DNA from: Marisa cornuarietis
Lineage: Eukaryota > Mollusca > Gastropoda > Architaenioglossa > Ampullariidae
Assembly (NCBI GenBank): GCA_004794655.1
Contig: SMMW01000646.1
Coordinates: 372,001 to 436,000, forward strand
DNA length: 64,000 nt
Direction: 5' to 3'
In this document: positions 35,401-47,500 of the stretch, one piece after another
Numbering within the stretch: position 1 is the stretch's first letter
Layout of the letters: the number at the start of each line of letters is the position of its first letter
Notes under the pieces: model-generated
Databases searched by the model: none
What the model was told of the DNA's origin: nothing
Seen by the model: the letters and a program-made list of their open reading frames with translations, nothing else
Translations under genes and position numbers: made by a program

Positions 35401-37473
35401 GAGAAAGATAGCTGCAGCATGCCTCAAAATTCATCACAGATCACAGAGGCAGCAGACGCAGACAGTAAGCTTGATTCTAGATATTACAGACCCAGAAAGC
35501 AAAGCTTTTTAAACTATTTATACTCCTAAATTTAGATTTAAATTTATGTTTAAATTTTAGGATTTGTGTTCTCCCTTCAGTAATTTTAACACAGTGATAG
35601 CATGCTGTGATGCTTTTCAGTGTTACTGAATAGTAATAAATATGCATGAAAATGATTTCTGGATATTCTGAACTTAAAATGTTGTGATTTGTTTGTTTTT
35701 TTAAATCATGGTGAATCCAGTGTGTACCTAGCAAATTTGAAACGTCAAGTTTGTGTTCCGAATGAGTTGATGGTGGTCAAAGTAGTTGTGCACTTGGATA
35801 TAAATTTGTCATACATCTAATGTCCAAAAACGCCTAAATAAAAAAAAACTTGTTTATAAATGGGATCACCCACTTAACTTCGATATTGTGGAGACCAAAT
35901 ATCTCGCCTTGTTATGCTTAGCCCTCAGACCCATGCTTTTGTTGACTCTCTCGTCTTTGTTCCTAGCTTTAGAAAATTTGGAGACTGAGGACCTTGAAGA
36001 AGAAGAAGATGATGATGAGGATGGTGGTGGCTGGATAACCCCATCAAACATCATGGATATGAAGAGACAGATGGGAGAGAATGGAACAAGGGAGATGACA
36101 CATGTACAGGTGGCATGCCTGACCACAGATTTTGCAATACAGGTGAGTATCAAGACTGGGATATTGACGACTAAAACGAAGTCAGTAAAGTTTTTTAAGG
36201 TAGTGTTTTATCTGTCGTGAGCATGCAGGGAAGCACTGGCAGCAGTCATGCATTTAAAGCCATTGTGGCTTTAGAATTTTTAAAGAATTTGTTCCTCTGT
36301 GTAAATTAGGAATAACATTGTATGATTTGTCCACAGAATGTGCTGATTCAGATGGGTCTGAATGTGATATCTCTGGATGGTATGCTCATCAAATCTGCGA
36401 GAAACTATGTGCTGCGGTGCTTTGCTTGCAGGAAGTAAGATGCTCTTTTCTTTTAATTAATCCTCTAGGGTTCATTATCATGGCCTATGTATGATTTGAC
36501 AGTGTAAGAAAAATTTTTCTTGCTTTATTTTTGTGCTGTAATGATTGCTTTTTTTTCAGGATTACCTATAATATGACTAAAGTCTTCTGTCCAATGTGTG
36601 GCAATAAAACTCTGAAGAGAGTGGCAATGCAGCGGAATGAGGACGGCTCTGTTCAAATCTTCGTGTCCAAACGGCCCATCAATACAAGGGGCATGAAGGT
36701 GAATTGTGACTTCATATGTCACTTGTTCCATAAATGGAACCTCAAGATATTGACAATTTTCCATGGTTTCATTGCTTAAGATGATTCATATTAATGTCAC
36801 AAACTGATCCTACCAGTACTTTCATGTGGAGAGAATAAGCAACATTCCTTTGTCAGGTATTCGCATAAAACTTGTAACCTATTTACAGGTAGGTGACGAT
36901 TTTTGCATCATGCCATTGAATTATTTCATTTAATTTCTAATACTCTGAAGGCTGTGAAGAAATTGATGTTGGTCCCTTGAAATATGCCATCATAAAGAGA
37001 CTTAGAAGCCTTTTTAAGGCAGTAGAGGGAGTCCATATAGGGTATATATTTCTGCTTTCTTTGATATATTCATTTTGGTACTTTTATAATTGGATTTAGA
37101 ATCCTAATTTTAATAGTTGGTATGCTTTCCATGCCACCACTTATTTTTCCTTACAGAATTTTGTTGAAGTGGTTGTTCTTAACATCTGTTGCAGTTTTCT
37201 CTCCCTGCTCCTAAAGGAGGCAAGCATGCCAACAACCCTCTCCTGTTCGAAGACCAGCCTATGCCCCAGCAACGTGCAAGCAAGCAGTCAAAAGCAAATA
37301 TGAATGTCTTTAGTCTCGACTATGTTGCTGGATCTTCTCCCTTTGCTGTAAATGATGTAACCAGTCGTGCTTCACACTTTGGAATTCATAGTAAACATGG
37401 TGTTAGTGCAGGAGCATACTTTAACAGGAGAAATCCCAATGAAGGTCGGAAGCGTCAGGGCCGCCGAAAGTGA
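27003..37473 (+). CDS. NOB1: RNA-binding protein NOB1, 18S rRNA 3'-end endonuclease
   Basis: NOB1 is the endonuclease that cuts pre-18S rRNA at its 3' end in late pre-40S particles in the cytoplasm. The nine exons are 27003-27071, 32058-32190, 32864-32997, 33464-33544, 35191-35464, 35967-36142, 36337-36434, 36560-36698 and 37195-37473. Phases close to 460 aa (human 412 aa). The PIN domain (about 8-112) shows HVIVDAGGF with Asp12, YTVPEVVHE with acidic residues at 34 and 38, and KKTGDYQNLSATDIKVIAL with Asp85. Residues 113-230 form a longer, acidic, poorly conserved linker that explains the extra length. EDGGGWITPSNI and VACLTTDFAIQN mark the conserved linker to the zinc ribbon (Cys317, Cys320, Cys332, Cys335), followed by MKFSLPAPKGGK and a basic C-terminus ending KRQGRRK. 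Exon 6 could instead begin at 35973, also in frame. Intron 1 is nearly 5 kb and packed with transposon debris. Confidence 0.95.
27270..29452 (+). mobile_element. Decayed CR1/L2-like LINE in NOB1 intron 1 (sense)
   Basis: Three broken coding blocks occur in order. The end of an endonuclease domain (about 27290-27765) shows LYRPPPSKRN, EKFLILGDVNFDF and a SDHF motif. A reverse transcriptase core (27970-28470) shows QLAYRHGFSTETALL, LNLSSAFDTINHRLL, GVPQGFVLGPLLFSVYT and a catalytic-box relative FVDDTQI, where most relatives have FADD or YADD. The C-terminal part (28827-29252) shows QNTAARIVTRAKSS, LRSLHWLPVNKRID and FRKRLKTHLF. A piece between endonuclease and polymerase is missing, and stops and frame changes occur, for example near 28470 and 28660. 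The insertion ends in a (CAT)n run at about 29409-29452, an integral short-repeat tail as seen in CR1/L2-type elements. It shares the transcription direction of NOB1. Confidence 0.85.
29679..30466. mobile_element. Mutator-like foldback element with long inverted arms and 9-bp target duplication
   Basis: The arms at about 29679-29806 and 30325-30466 are inverted repeats of roughly 130-140 bases. The right arm, read on the minus strand, repeats the left almost base for base through AAAAGTCAATTCGTCAC, GTATGTCCATTTCGTCAC, ACATATGGTCCATTTCG and ACAAGACAGAAAAGTCAAA. Each arm is itself built of five or six degenerate subrepeats of a TTCGTCAC-type core spaced 13-24 bases apart. The element is flanked by the direct repeat CCATCTGAC (29670-29678 and 30467-30475). 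Long terminal inverted repeats with a 9-bp target duplication fit Mutator-like elements. The 500-base interior has no coding frame, so the copy is non-autonomous. The right arm carries about 16 extra bases near its outer end, which looks like gain or loss of one subrepeat. Confidence 0.8.
30149..30172. repeat. Telomere-like (CCCTAA)n tract inside the foldback element
   Basis: ACCTAACCCTAACCCTAACC gives about three and a half units of the animal telomere repeat (TTAGGG on the minus strand), followed by a degenerate unit. It lies in the interior of the Mutator-like element and so may have been carried with it. Confidence 0.8.
30690..31510 (-). mobile_element. LINE fragment with RNase H region in NOB1 intron 1 (antisense)
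   Basis: On the minus strand near 31245-31290 a frame reads GGAGVYIQYPDEQG, then PYQQAFTALNAIRVEGLQQ and further weak similarity. This resembles the RNase H domain found after the reverse transcriptase in I-type non-LTR retrotransposons (usually GGAGV-IxYPDG and then xNYRAEVEAL). Upstream on the same strand RTNTAIQARKSWHLPYQNR recalls the zinc-finger-like end of reverse transcriptase. Stops are frequent. The limits are approximate. Confidence 0.5.
31511..32057 (+). other. End of NOB1 intron 1
   Basis: T-rich sequence leading to the TTTTTTAACAG acceptor of NOB1 exon 2. No further element was recognised, although low-level LINE remnants could continue here. Confidence 0.4.
32240..32645 (-). 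mobile_element. Antisense CR1/L2-like LINE fragment in NOB1 intron 2
   Basis: On the minus strand the sequence reads FNALFAGLPVATLHTLQHIQ, then SAATHLVLCAQ, a stop, TDHVKALLS, LTITSLDDKLDYL. This follows the pattern NSLLxGLPxxxIxxLQxxQN-AARLV-xxxHITPxLxxLHWLPV in the C-terminal part of CR1/L2 reverse transcriptases. The usual LHWLPV motif is degraded and stops are present. It is oriented against NOB1. Confidence 0.65.
33965..34340 (-). mobile_element. Antisense LINE C-terminal fragment in NOB1 intron 4
   Basis: The minus strand contains ERRIQTFESKRLRRMLYILY followed by RQYKTTDVW. This matches the pattern TERRIQxFExKCLRxLLxISYxEHKTND, common near the end of LINE ORF2 in molluscs and other invertebrates. 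It ends at about 33965 with GGGGTGAATGAATAAATAAA, a typical LINE tail. Frames are broken. Confidence 0.65.
34341..35190 (+). other. Rest of NOB1 intron 4
   Basis: AT-rich intron sequence with no recognised element or conserved frame, ending at the TTAACTCCTAG acceptor of NOB1 exon 5. Confidence 0.5.
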
Positions 37474-37600
37474 TGGTAGATGCAAGAAATAATGGAGTTT
37501 TGCCTCTTGTAAATAAGGATGGAGGTGGTGTGTCTTCTGCCTGGGTGCATGTAGAATGCAATTTGGTTTGTTATTTTTACATGCTGTTGTGATAAGAGAC

Positions 37601-37606
37601 AATAAA
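37601..37606 (+). terminator. Probable NOB1 polyadenylation signal
   Basis: AATAAA lies 128 bases after the NOB1 stop codon, following a T-rich stretch, and a TGTAGTTGTT-type GU-rich element follows about 30 bases downstream. The NOB1 3' UTR would then be only about 150 bases. Confidence 0.7.
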
Positions 37607-37639
37607 CTGTCAGACATCTAGACCTGCTCATGGTCTGTA

Positions 37640-38380
37640 GTTGTTATTCTTAACTACCTTTGTGTGTCCATGTGCTGATGTTTGTAGAAGCTGAAGAGCT
37701 TAATGTGGATATACTTAATCCCTTTCCCACGAATAATTTGTATAGCACCATCCCAGCCATCAAGCAAGGACACTGTGGTTTAGGCACTAACAGTATCCCT
37801 CTGGGGAGCAACCAAAATAATTTTCTTCCCAGTCAATGAATTTAGTAAAGACAAGGTTGGCAGTTGAATGCCCAGGCTGTCTTGCGGAAAACTTACCCTG
37901 CCCAGCAGACGATACACTTTATCAAGGGAGGTAAAGAGGGGTTCCACATACTGTGCCCTAGACAGAGAACCATTATGTTCACTGCTTACAGCCTCCTATG
38001 GGATTCTGTACCCTATTATACTTGCCATCAAGTTTACACCACAGACCCTGATGCAATCACATGCCTTTTGCACAATGATAAAAGAAAACAGAAATTTTGT
38101 CAATTTGAATGTGCTTCGAGTTTTGAAATACTCTAATTCCCAACAAAAATTTAAATGAGTACAGAAAAAGATTGGGAATATATCAATGTGTGACCAGTCT
38201 GAGCCGCATAATTCTCTCAAGGATTTATGTGCCTATTACTGCACATGAATCTCTAAGTGCAGATGACAGCAACAGGCGTTTGCTGAAGTGCTTGATACCA
38301 AAGCTTCCTAGCTAAGGAACTGCACATGGGACATCCTTCAGATAGTTTGCCAACTTGTTTAACATTCCTGCTATTACAGG
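37640..38380. other. Non-coding spacer with possible degenerate transposon remnant
   Basis: Several short open frames overlap on both strands (for example 37864-38158). Some local translations look peptide-like, such as SGKKIILVAPQRD on the minus strand, but none could be matched to a family. Old transposon sequence is the most likely explanation. Confidence 0.3.
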
Positions 38381-38556
38381 GCAGTCCGGTGGTGTAATGG
38401 TCAGCTCCTGTCGCCAATATGTTGAGAGCTGGCTGTCTTGTGTTCAGCTCTCATCCTGAGCACTGTTTTTTCTCTGTGTGGTATCTGTTTACAGGGCTGG
38501 CTGCCTTGCTGTGACATAGTCTTAGTTGCCGGCTCAGCGTAAAACACCAATCCCCT
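38381..38556 (+). repeat. tRNA-derived SINE (family A), complete forward copy
   Basis: This is the best forward copy. The head GGTGGTGTAATGGTCAGC is a tRNA-like box A, and TGTTCAGCTCTCATCC lies at the box B position. The tRNA-unrelated body has CTCTGTGTGGTATCTGTTTA, CAGGGCTGGCTGCCTTGCTG and CGGCTCAGCGTAAAACACC, ending in CAATCCCC. tRNA-like arms without proper pairing exclude a working tRNA gene. It sits just downstream of NOB1. Confidence 0.85.
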
Positions 38557-41500
38557 CCTCTCCTGCTAGTACAACATTAAAACAAGGTAGCTGCAAGCAC
38601 TAACCTGCTGAGTTATGTCTATCTCCTTGGTTTGAAAGGGAATCATAGGACCATTCAAAACAACCTCTTCACCCCCTGTAAGGAAAAACAACCCAAATCA
38701 AGAACCAACTCCCTATTACCTGATGGTAACTGTCTCACACCATGACGAAATATCAAGATGCTGACCACCTTCAACATCCAACAAATATACGAGTAAAACA
38801 TGCATTGTCAACTTTTATTCATGATTTACAATAATTTTTTTTTCATGACACTTTTTTTCCCTTGTTTGGCTAGAAATATATTGACCTTGAAAAACATTAT
38901 GAACATTTGGCAGATAAAAACCAACTGCTGAAAAAATTCCTTAAAACACAAGATCTACACATGATAAGATGGTTATTAAAACAAATCATTCACTCACATA
39001 ATACCAGCATTCATGCATTTCTTCCAAAGGCCAAGACTAAATTGCTCTGAGTTGATCAGCAAACTACTTACATGGGGCATTTCAAAGTAAAAGGTGTCAA
39101 AACTAATTCTGTCATCTGCATACCTCACCACACCAACCATGCACCTACTGGCCAGGTGATCATATGAACAAACAACTGAAACTGTATTGCTTGAAAGATT
39201 TTGAAATATATGACAGGAACAATTTGCGTGTAACAACATCTATTAGATGACTGTGTGATGTGAAAGCATGTGAATTTACAAAGTCTTGGACCTGTGAATT
39301 TGTTTTCTCCCTTCAGATGTTTGCATGACCATTTTTTCTTGATAAGAAATTAAGATTAAGCTTAGGAAAATGTTTTAGTCCTAAAGTTATGTGATTATAA
39401 GGAATGAAGCGACCATTTTCTTTGTCTTGCTTACATGTAAGCTGAGATTCATTACAAGCATCAAAGTTAATATAAATATACTCAGTGTCATGCTTGACTC
39501 CTGCTAAGTCAAATTGCTGTTAACACTTGAGAAAGGACTCTGCTCATTTAGAAATGCAATGTAAAGATATTGACGTTAGTTAACAATTTCTGTCAATACT
39601 GTATAGTATTTTGTTATTCTTACCCTTAATAACAGCTTAATAGTGCAGACTATTAGAAAAAAAAGAAAACATAGGTGCTGCCACCAATGAAAACCAAAGT
39701 GGTGCATCAATAAATAATTTGACTGGTATTAAGTACTGTTTATATTTTGCTTCAAAAAAATCCAATGATCAAAAACAAAGGAAAAAATTAAAAACCAACT
39801 AGTATGCACTGGTAAGAAGTTGGAAAACTGCAACATCAACCAGTCAATGCATTTGACAGCTGGATGGTGTGGAGGTTTGAGGATAGTGCATAGCAACAAA
39901 TTTAAAAATGAATGTTGCACAGAGCAGCAGAGACTGATGACAAAAACAGAACATAAACTAGAACAAGTACTGCACATCAGAAATCAAAATGGTGTTCTGT
40001 TCAGACCATCCCTGCTAAAATACTGCTGCACTGCCAACAGGACTAAAAATTGGGAACACTAAAATGTGAAACATTGTTTAAATGGCAAGTCTTTGCACAG
40101 ACAAAAAGACAGCAAATATAGAAGTTACCTAATAAAAGCATATCTAAAACATGAACTTCATTCAAGTCTGAACATTTTTTTTAATCTGAATTCCTGCAAA
40201 TTTTAGTGCACAGAGTTGAGCTCACTCAAAAAAAAAAAAAAAACAACTGGAGAATACTATGGACACATATGGTGTACCCATACTATTAATGGAATAAGTA
40301 ACAATCTTTGATGATGACAGACTAAGAAAAAGGTCACATCAGTTTTATAAACTGACTTAACTGACAAACTATGGATACAAGTGGAAAAAAAGCAGTATAA
40401 AAAATGGCTTCAAATGTTTGTTTGAAGTGTATCCCTGAAGCCTCTTTCTAATGTTGGTGCACAAAGCACTGAAGCTGAAGCTGTTTACACTAATACAGCA
40501 TCCATCGGTGCTGGGAAAAACTACCATTACTTCTCTGTACCCACATGTTAGCATAAAACCTGCTGCTGTTAGTATGATACGCTTGAAATTTTGTTTGAAT
40601 GATTGCCCAGCACTGACAAAGTGTCACATTTGTTGTCTCCACCTCCAAATTCCTAGCCCTCAATGGACAAATATTAATGCTGAAAATTAGTACTGTGCAC
40701 ATCTTTATCATCTACAATTACATACAAATGTTTACATTCATCTATGACTGCATAAAAATTGATTAAAACCTCACAAAGTAAACAGAAGGGCCTGGGAGAA
40801 CACCTGGATTTCCAAGTGCTCTTACATTTACTAGTGAAGGTGAAATACCGGTTTGATGCATAGATAGAGACACACAATTTGGTTGGTTTTCTATTTTCCT
40901 CAAAAATTGTCCTCTTTCCTCTTTTGAATATGATTTCCTATCTGAATACGAAATGATTTTCAAGAATTTTCTATCAATTTAGAAGTGATCCAAATAAAAA
41001 AAGGAATTAAAGCCCAGTCTTCTAGCATAAATAAAACATCTTATATAACCGATTTTTATTTTTGCAAAAATAAAACTGGCATATATACAATCTGACTTTC
41101 ATTGGTATTTACAGCTGCTCATCTCACATGCACACACTTTTTTTTTAAACAGAGAGCATTAACATTTTAAAAAAGGAAAAAGACAGTGTTGCTTGTCACA
41201 TACCCTAACAGTATTCAGGCTTCCCCATCTATGCCTATTTATTGCATTTTTCAGAGTGCAAGTTTCAAAACTCTAATCAATGCCAAATTCACTACACAAA
41301 CATTATGTCAAGCAATAGCTATTTATACAAGTCTATGTTCAGCTTCGACACCTTTTACAAACAAGGGAACACAGCATCATCACCTTTTGGCATTCACTTC
41401 AAACTGGTAACTATGAGGGCCAGAGTGCTAAATTCTTTTAACTCCTGCAAGGTAGTGAAATGCTCCCGCCATTTTTTCACTCTATTTTCACAAGCCATCA

Positions 41501-44500
41501 GGAAAGCAGGCCATGTGGTTTTAAAAGAAGGCAGTGCTTTTGGCTTTACCAACACTTACAACACGATGAATGGATCCATGCATGCTGCATGGGTCATAGA
41601 AATATGAGATCACATTTGATAAGAAAGCACTTGGAGAAGACTCATTTGTCCTTCCTGTTCCATATGCACAGCATTCTGGTAGAAGGAAGTGTTCTGGCAG
41701 GTCCAGAGAGAGGGGAGAAAACAGAGCCATCACGCTTATGAAAGATTTGCAAATGGTACTCTCACTCTTTAAACTGGAGAAAATGGGTTATTCTGAATGC
41801 CATGAATCCCACAAAAAAACTTCCATAAATACTTTTAAGGTTATACACTGTAACACTGACTCGCTTGAAGCTGAGCAAGTGGTACACAAGTTCCAGCAAA
41901 ATGGCAACAAGCTTTATCTTTTTCTGACACTGTCAGGGGCATTAAAAATAACGATGAAAAAAAGGAACACACATTTTATACAAATATGCACACAATGCAG
42001 CTTAAAGCCCATTTTTTCATCACTCCACCAAAGTTGCAAGACACGACAGCTGATAGTGAATGGTTTTACTTTAAAATCTTATGTACTTTAGCTTATATTA
42101 ATGCCCTAAATCATCTTTGTAGGGTTTAGCTCATGTCTGCAAATAAAAAATGCATTTTATACATAGAAATGTATAAACGTGCATTAAAACTTCGTCATTT
42201 TCTATATCCCTTCAAAATCTTAGTCACAGTTATCTATTTTGTCGAATTTAGGTAAATATAGTTAAGTGATGGTAATATTTTCAAGTATACAGTTTCTGCA
42301 AACTAGTGGTGCACTTTGCCTCTTAATCTATTGCACACATGATCCAGATAGTCTGTAAACAATTCAACTGAGTATGCCACGAGGTAGCGGTTTGTTATCT
42401 TTCACTGCTTTTATGGTTCAATTGTTTTATTTTGCTGTTGCACTGACTAGATATAGGAGGTGCTTGACAGAAGTTGTTAGACTACACATATTTAGCACAG
42501 ATCATGAAGCAAGAAGTATCCAATCAAACTGTTGCATAGAAGACCAACTCATTCTACACCTTTAGATATACATTTTTGTTTACAACGTGACCACAAAAAT
42601 AAATATTCTCATATTTTAATCTTTCAACCATTAACTTAGTAACGCAAATTCCTGGGATGAAGAGATACAGATTTTTTTTTAAGGGCAGTCTCCTTTCTAA
42701 AAATTCTTCATGTTGATGGGTACCTTGTGATATTTTAGGTGGGTGAATTGATTGCTGTTTGTATAAATTATATATCAGAAAAAGATACAAAACTAACTTT
42801 TCATAACCAAGGCTAATAGGCACAAGCTTGTTCACATTTTGGGGAGACATTTCAGTCCCAACATCAAAATATGCATGGGTGCTTCAGTATGTGAACTACA
42901 AATGAAATATGTATAGTGGGATCTGTAGCACTACAGATGTTGACCAGATCAATGACTTGAAACATAAGTAACATCACTTTGAAAACATTATTATCAACAA
43001 ATATAAACAGAAAATTAATACGCTTTTATGAAACACATCTGTTAAATAAAGTGGATGGATGGTGGAAGCTAAAACATTCGGAATGAATTTTTGACAAGTT
43101 TGGAAAAGACACTTCACCAAGCTCTCTAAACATGTTTTAAAAAGTAAGCCTATTTTTCTTTTGGTAACCACAAAAACACTTTTGCCATTCATCTTCCTAG
43201 CAGCCATTTCTTTGTAGTTTTGTTCCTGTTTTAAAACTTAAATTTGATAAAATCTGCAGTCATCATGGCTTTGTTTCGAGTATTAAGTATCACTACTCAG
43301 CAAACACTTAACATGCATCCATGTGTACAAGTCAAGCAAACCTGCCTCCCCAGACAAACATACATATTCATGTACAACTGTTGCCCAATGCCTTTTCTAT
43401 GGCACCTGCAAACAATCACCCATCATGAACATATGAACACTTTGGAAGCACCTAGCAGCTGAAATTTCAAGTGTGGGGGGAGAGAAGTATCATACAGAAA
43501 GAAACCCACAATATACATTTCTGTAAAAGAATAAACAAATTTGCCTTTTAAGTTGGTTGCTGTGGCATCTTCAGGGCACATGATCAATAAGAAAATGCAA
43601 ACATCCAGTTCCCCTCTAATGCAAGACAGCCAACAGCAGTCACATGACACTGCAGGTAATTTGAGCAAAATGCAGAGAGAATCTGCAGCGGGTGTCGTAC
43701 AACCAACCCTTCTTTAATAACGCTTATTAATCCTTCTTGGATCTGAATGCAAAAACAAGGGGTGCAACAAATACATTTCATATTTCAGCATTATATGCAA
43801 GTACTTGCCATTAACCATGTACACTGACACTTTACTACTGCAGCTAAATGTACACACTGGGGATTTTCGCATGAGATTAGTTCACTTTACATTTAAGTTT
43901 TAAGAACAAACGATTATATATAGTGTGACAAATTCACTCATAAAAATCGGCCATAGAAAAAGCATTTCCCAGCTCCTTACATGCTTATTAACCCTGCCAC
44001 TCCCTTACCTCTAACAGTTCCCAATAGACATCGTCATAACTGAAGTGACTGGCTAAAGGCAGAACCTATCTTTCCATGTTCAGGTTGTCAAAAGTTCAAA
44101 CACCCCTTCTTCCAAACAATTGTTTTGTTTTCCTTTTTTGTTATTATTTCAAAACTTTTGTTACAAACAATATATTTAGAGATTAAATATGAAATTTTAT
44201 TACAAGCACTTTTCAGTAAAACTGTACTCGCAGAACATATTTACAGTTGATACATACACACATTTAAAAGCAACCCAGTTCAAAACCATGCATGCACAAG
44301 AACATAAGGAAGAGTTTGGAAAAAAGAAAGAGCGAATATCATTTAAAAGTAAACAATGGGGCGTGAGGGGATTAGGATAATCACAGTTTAACTGTCACAC
44401 CATTGCAAACACCAAAATAACAAATCTAGGTATCACTTAAGATTTCATTCTAGATATTTCATGAAGGTAATGAGTCTATACTGTCAGCTTTGCTGGCAGT

Positions 44501-44570
44501 GACCCATAGGGCCACTAAGGGACGGGTCACGACACCAGGCCTGGTCTGTAGGCAGACCTTAGAGCCAGCA
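38557..44570 (-). other. Six kilobases of non-coding sequence, probably including the ZCCHC14-like 3' UTR
   Basis: No exon can be supported in this stretch. It follows the stop codon of the ZCCHC14-like gene and could contain a very long 3' UTR; a minus-strand AATAAA near 38808-38816 (in GAATAAAAGTTGACA) would place its end next to NOB1. Many other AATAAA hexamers occur, so the end is undetermined. Short open frames, the longest about 120 codons at 41242-41607, show no family resemblance. Confidence 0.4.
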
Positions 44571-47500
44571 TCAGTCAGAGTCCGAACGGGGTGGGGGTAC
44601 CTTGTAGTTTAGATGGTAATGACCTGAAGGGAATAAGATGAATAAATCAGATGGTTAAGGAACATTTCTTTATGCACAACACTGCCTTATTTCCAAAAAA
44701 AGATAACCAAAAACAACATAGTTAATGCACAATAATTTAAGTTAATGCTTGTATTATTTGTTTTCAGCAACAACAATGATTGGTCAAAAGATACTCATAT
44801 AAGTATAATAAAGTAAAACTGTATATTCCTTTTTCTTTTTGTTTCTTTTTTTTAGTACCAGGTAACTCTTAAAAATATAAAATCATATTCTTTCAAATTT
44901 TTGCCTATAGCGCTCTGGGCCTAATTTCTGTCGGAAATTTTAAACCAAATAACTGCAATACAGCTCTTTATTTAAAGAACATTATACCTTAAGTAAGGCA
45001 GGAGATAATGTAATATGAACATCATCATCTAAATGGTTATAACTGCTGTGTCTTTAATAACATTCCTTATATGATATAAGAACAAGTTTTACAGCTGTTC
45101 TAAGAAATAAATTTTTAATACTCTCAAAGAAAAAAACAACTTTCCACCTCAATACCTACAACTGATTTTGAAAGTCAAGGTATATAAGCAGATGCATATG
45201 TGCCAGACTTTACAACTTCATCGTGAAAACTTGAGAAGTAGTTTGACAGGAGGGCATCAATGATCAATAAACATCTGAACCTCAGCTATTTAAGTTAAAT
45301 TTTAGCTTCAAATGTTCCTCAACAAAAAAGGCTCATGGAGTTTCACGCAACAAATTTGAAAGAATATGATGAGACTGATAGGAGTTAATTTGTATTTTAG
45401 AACACCACTTAGGAAAATGTTGCTCTCTGCATTAAAAAGCTTACCATAAAAAAAAGGTTAATGCATAATTATTCTCACCTGACATATTCTCCATGGAGTT
45501 TTCCTGACAGCCAGCAGGGCCATGATGCAAGGAGCCACAGTTGTAACAGCCAACCGAACGATGTTTACCAGAGAGACCGCTGGCCTGCGCTTGTGCAAGT
45601 GGCACTGTGGTCACCCCTACAGGTGTCAGTGTCTGAGGCACGACTCCAGTGCTGCTACCAGCAGCAGGTGTAGTCAAGTTTTGCTGGGGCTGCATTCCAG
45701 GAAACATATTACTTCCATAGAACACAGGGTGAAAGTGGCTCGTAGGTAAGGAACTGTAGCCCAGGGAATTGTAATTGTATACCTCAGGAGTGAAACCATT
45801 GGCATAAATTCCTGAGCCAAGATGCTGGCTTTGTGCAAATGAATAGCTGGATATACCATGTGGTGGGATGATGCCATTCGGAGCCTGCTGGAACAAGTAC
45901 TGATAAGGATATGCTGGCACCTGACCCATGTAACGCTGTTCACACAATGAGCATCCTACTTGTTGAAAAGAAGGAGGGCTTGAAGCAGAGCCCACACCTA
46001 TACCACTGGAGGGGGAGGAACGAAGCGAAGAGTCGTTCCCCCCTATACTGTTACTGACAGCACCAGCTTCTGTGCTAGACTCGCGCTGCCCACTGTTACC
46101 ACTGCTGTGACTGGGAGAGCGGTGACTAGCAGTTGTAGTGACAGTGAGCACAGAACCATGGCTGGCTGTGACAGCAGTCACTGGATGAGACGCTGAGACA
46201 GTCATTGAAGCTACAGAAGCGACTAGGTTTGTCTGTCCAGCACGGGTGACTAAAGAGTGGTGAGACAACACAGGAGGAATTGTGCTGGCCATGTGTGCTC
46301 CCTGGCCCCTCCCATAAGGTATATATAAGGACACACGAGGAGCACCAAGTTCTGCTGATGGTGCAGCACCAGACGGCAGACCTTGACCAAGGTGAGGTGG
46401 AATTTCTGGTGGTCTCAAGCCCATATATGGCTGCACAATGTGCTGTATGACAGGACTGTTGGGCTTGGGTGTATGGGTGTCTGCAGGCATGCTCATCAGG
46501 TTCTTGCCCTGCAGTATGCCAGTCACGTTTGTGTGCGCAGGCTGCGGCTGGCCAGCTTTGTAATGTCCCCGCACTCCGATGCTTGCATGCAACAGTGACT
46601 GCCGCTGAGGTGCTCCTGTCGATGTGATGGGCCCTGAATCAGACGAGTAGCCATTGTTGTTGTTGTTGTTGCTAGTATTGCTGTGTGCATTTGCAGCCAT
46701 CCCTATGAGGTTTATATCAGACTTTGGATCAACATACTGTCCTAAAAGCCCTGGAGCTGGATTTGGAGTTGACAGGTGTGTGGGATGGGGTATCAGGGGT
46801 AGAAGTGGGAGAGGGGCTGGGACTAGCGTAATTTTGTTGGAGTCATCAAGGGGCGTGATCTGAAGGTTAGAAGATGCAGAGATGGGACGAGGACTGCCAG
46901 CACCGCCTCCCCCACTGCCAGCTGGAACCATAACCTGAGCAGGTTTACTGTGCTGGAGTACACCTCTGTCGGGCACACTATCACTTTTTTCTGAACGGGG
47001 GAAAAAATCATAAGAATTAAATCATCAATACCAGCCATCTTTCCATCCTTTGGAAGGTTCAAAAGTAATAAAACTTCATTTTTCTTACAGGGGTATTAAT
47101 CTGTTAATTTTTGTTTTAAAATCTTATTCAGCACATTATAAATACATTCACAAATGCTGGAACAATCTTCATTATTACCAAGACACATATACTGACCCAC
47201 AACAAACAGTATTTACTTATTTCCCTTTTCATGAGCAGAGCCACTTTGGAACATAATATTACTCACCTCTGTCTATGTCTTCCGAGCCCTCGGAGCTGTC
47301 ACCTGCCTGCAGTTTACCCTGCAAACTTGTGAACGCTTGAACAGGACTTGGACTAGCTGGAGGACTGGGAACATACGCCAGGCCTAAGGAGCTGTCAGGG
47401 CCACTGAAGATGGCTCTCGATGCAGATGGCAGACCCTGGTGGTGGTGCAGGTAGCCAACACCAGAGGCAGCTGAGTGCCAGGGCAAACTGGCAGCAGCCG

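Noticed and set aside
38381..38450. tRNA-like sequence considered as a tRNA gene
   Set aside because: Box A and box B resemble a tRNA, but the acceptor and anticodon arms do not pair well and the sequence continues into a conserved body shared by other copies. It is a SINE head. The same applies to 2353-2390.
45461..46863. Several plus-strand open frames opposite the large ZCCHC14-like exon
   Set aside because: They are antisense shadows of a 1.5 kb coding exon with biased codon composition.
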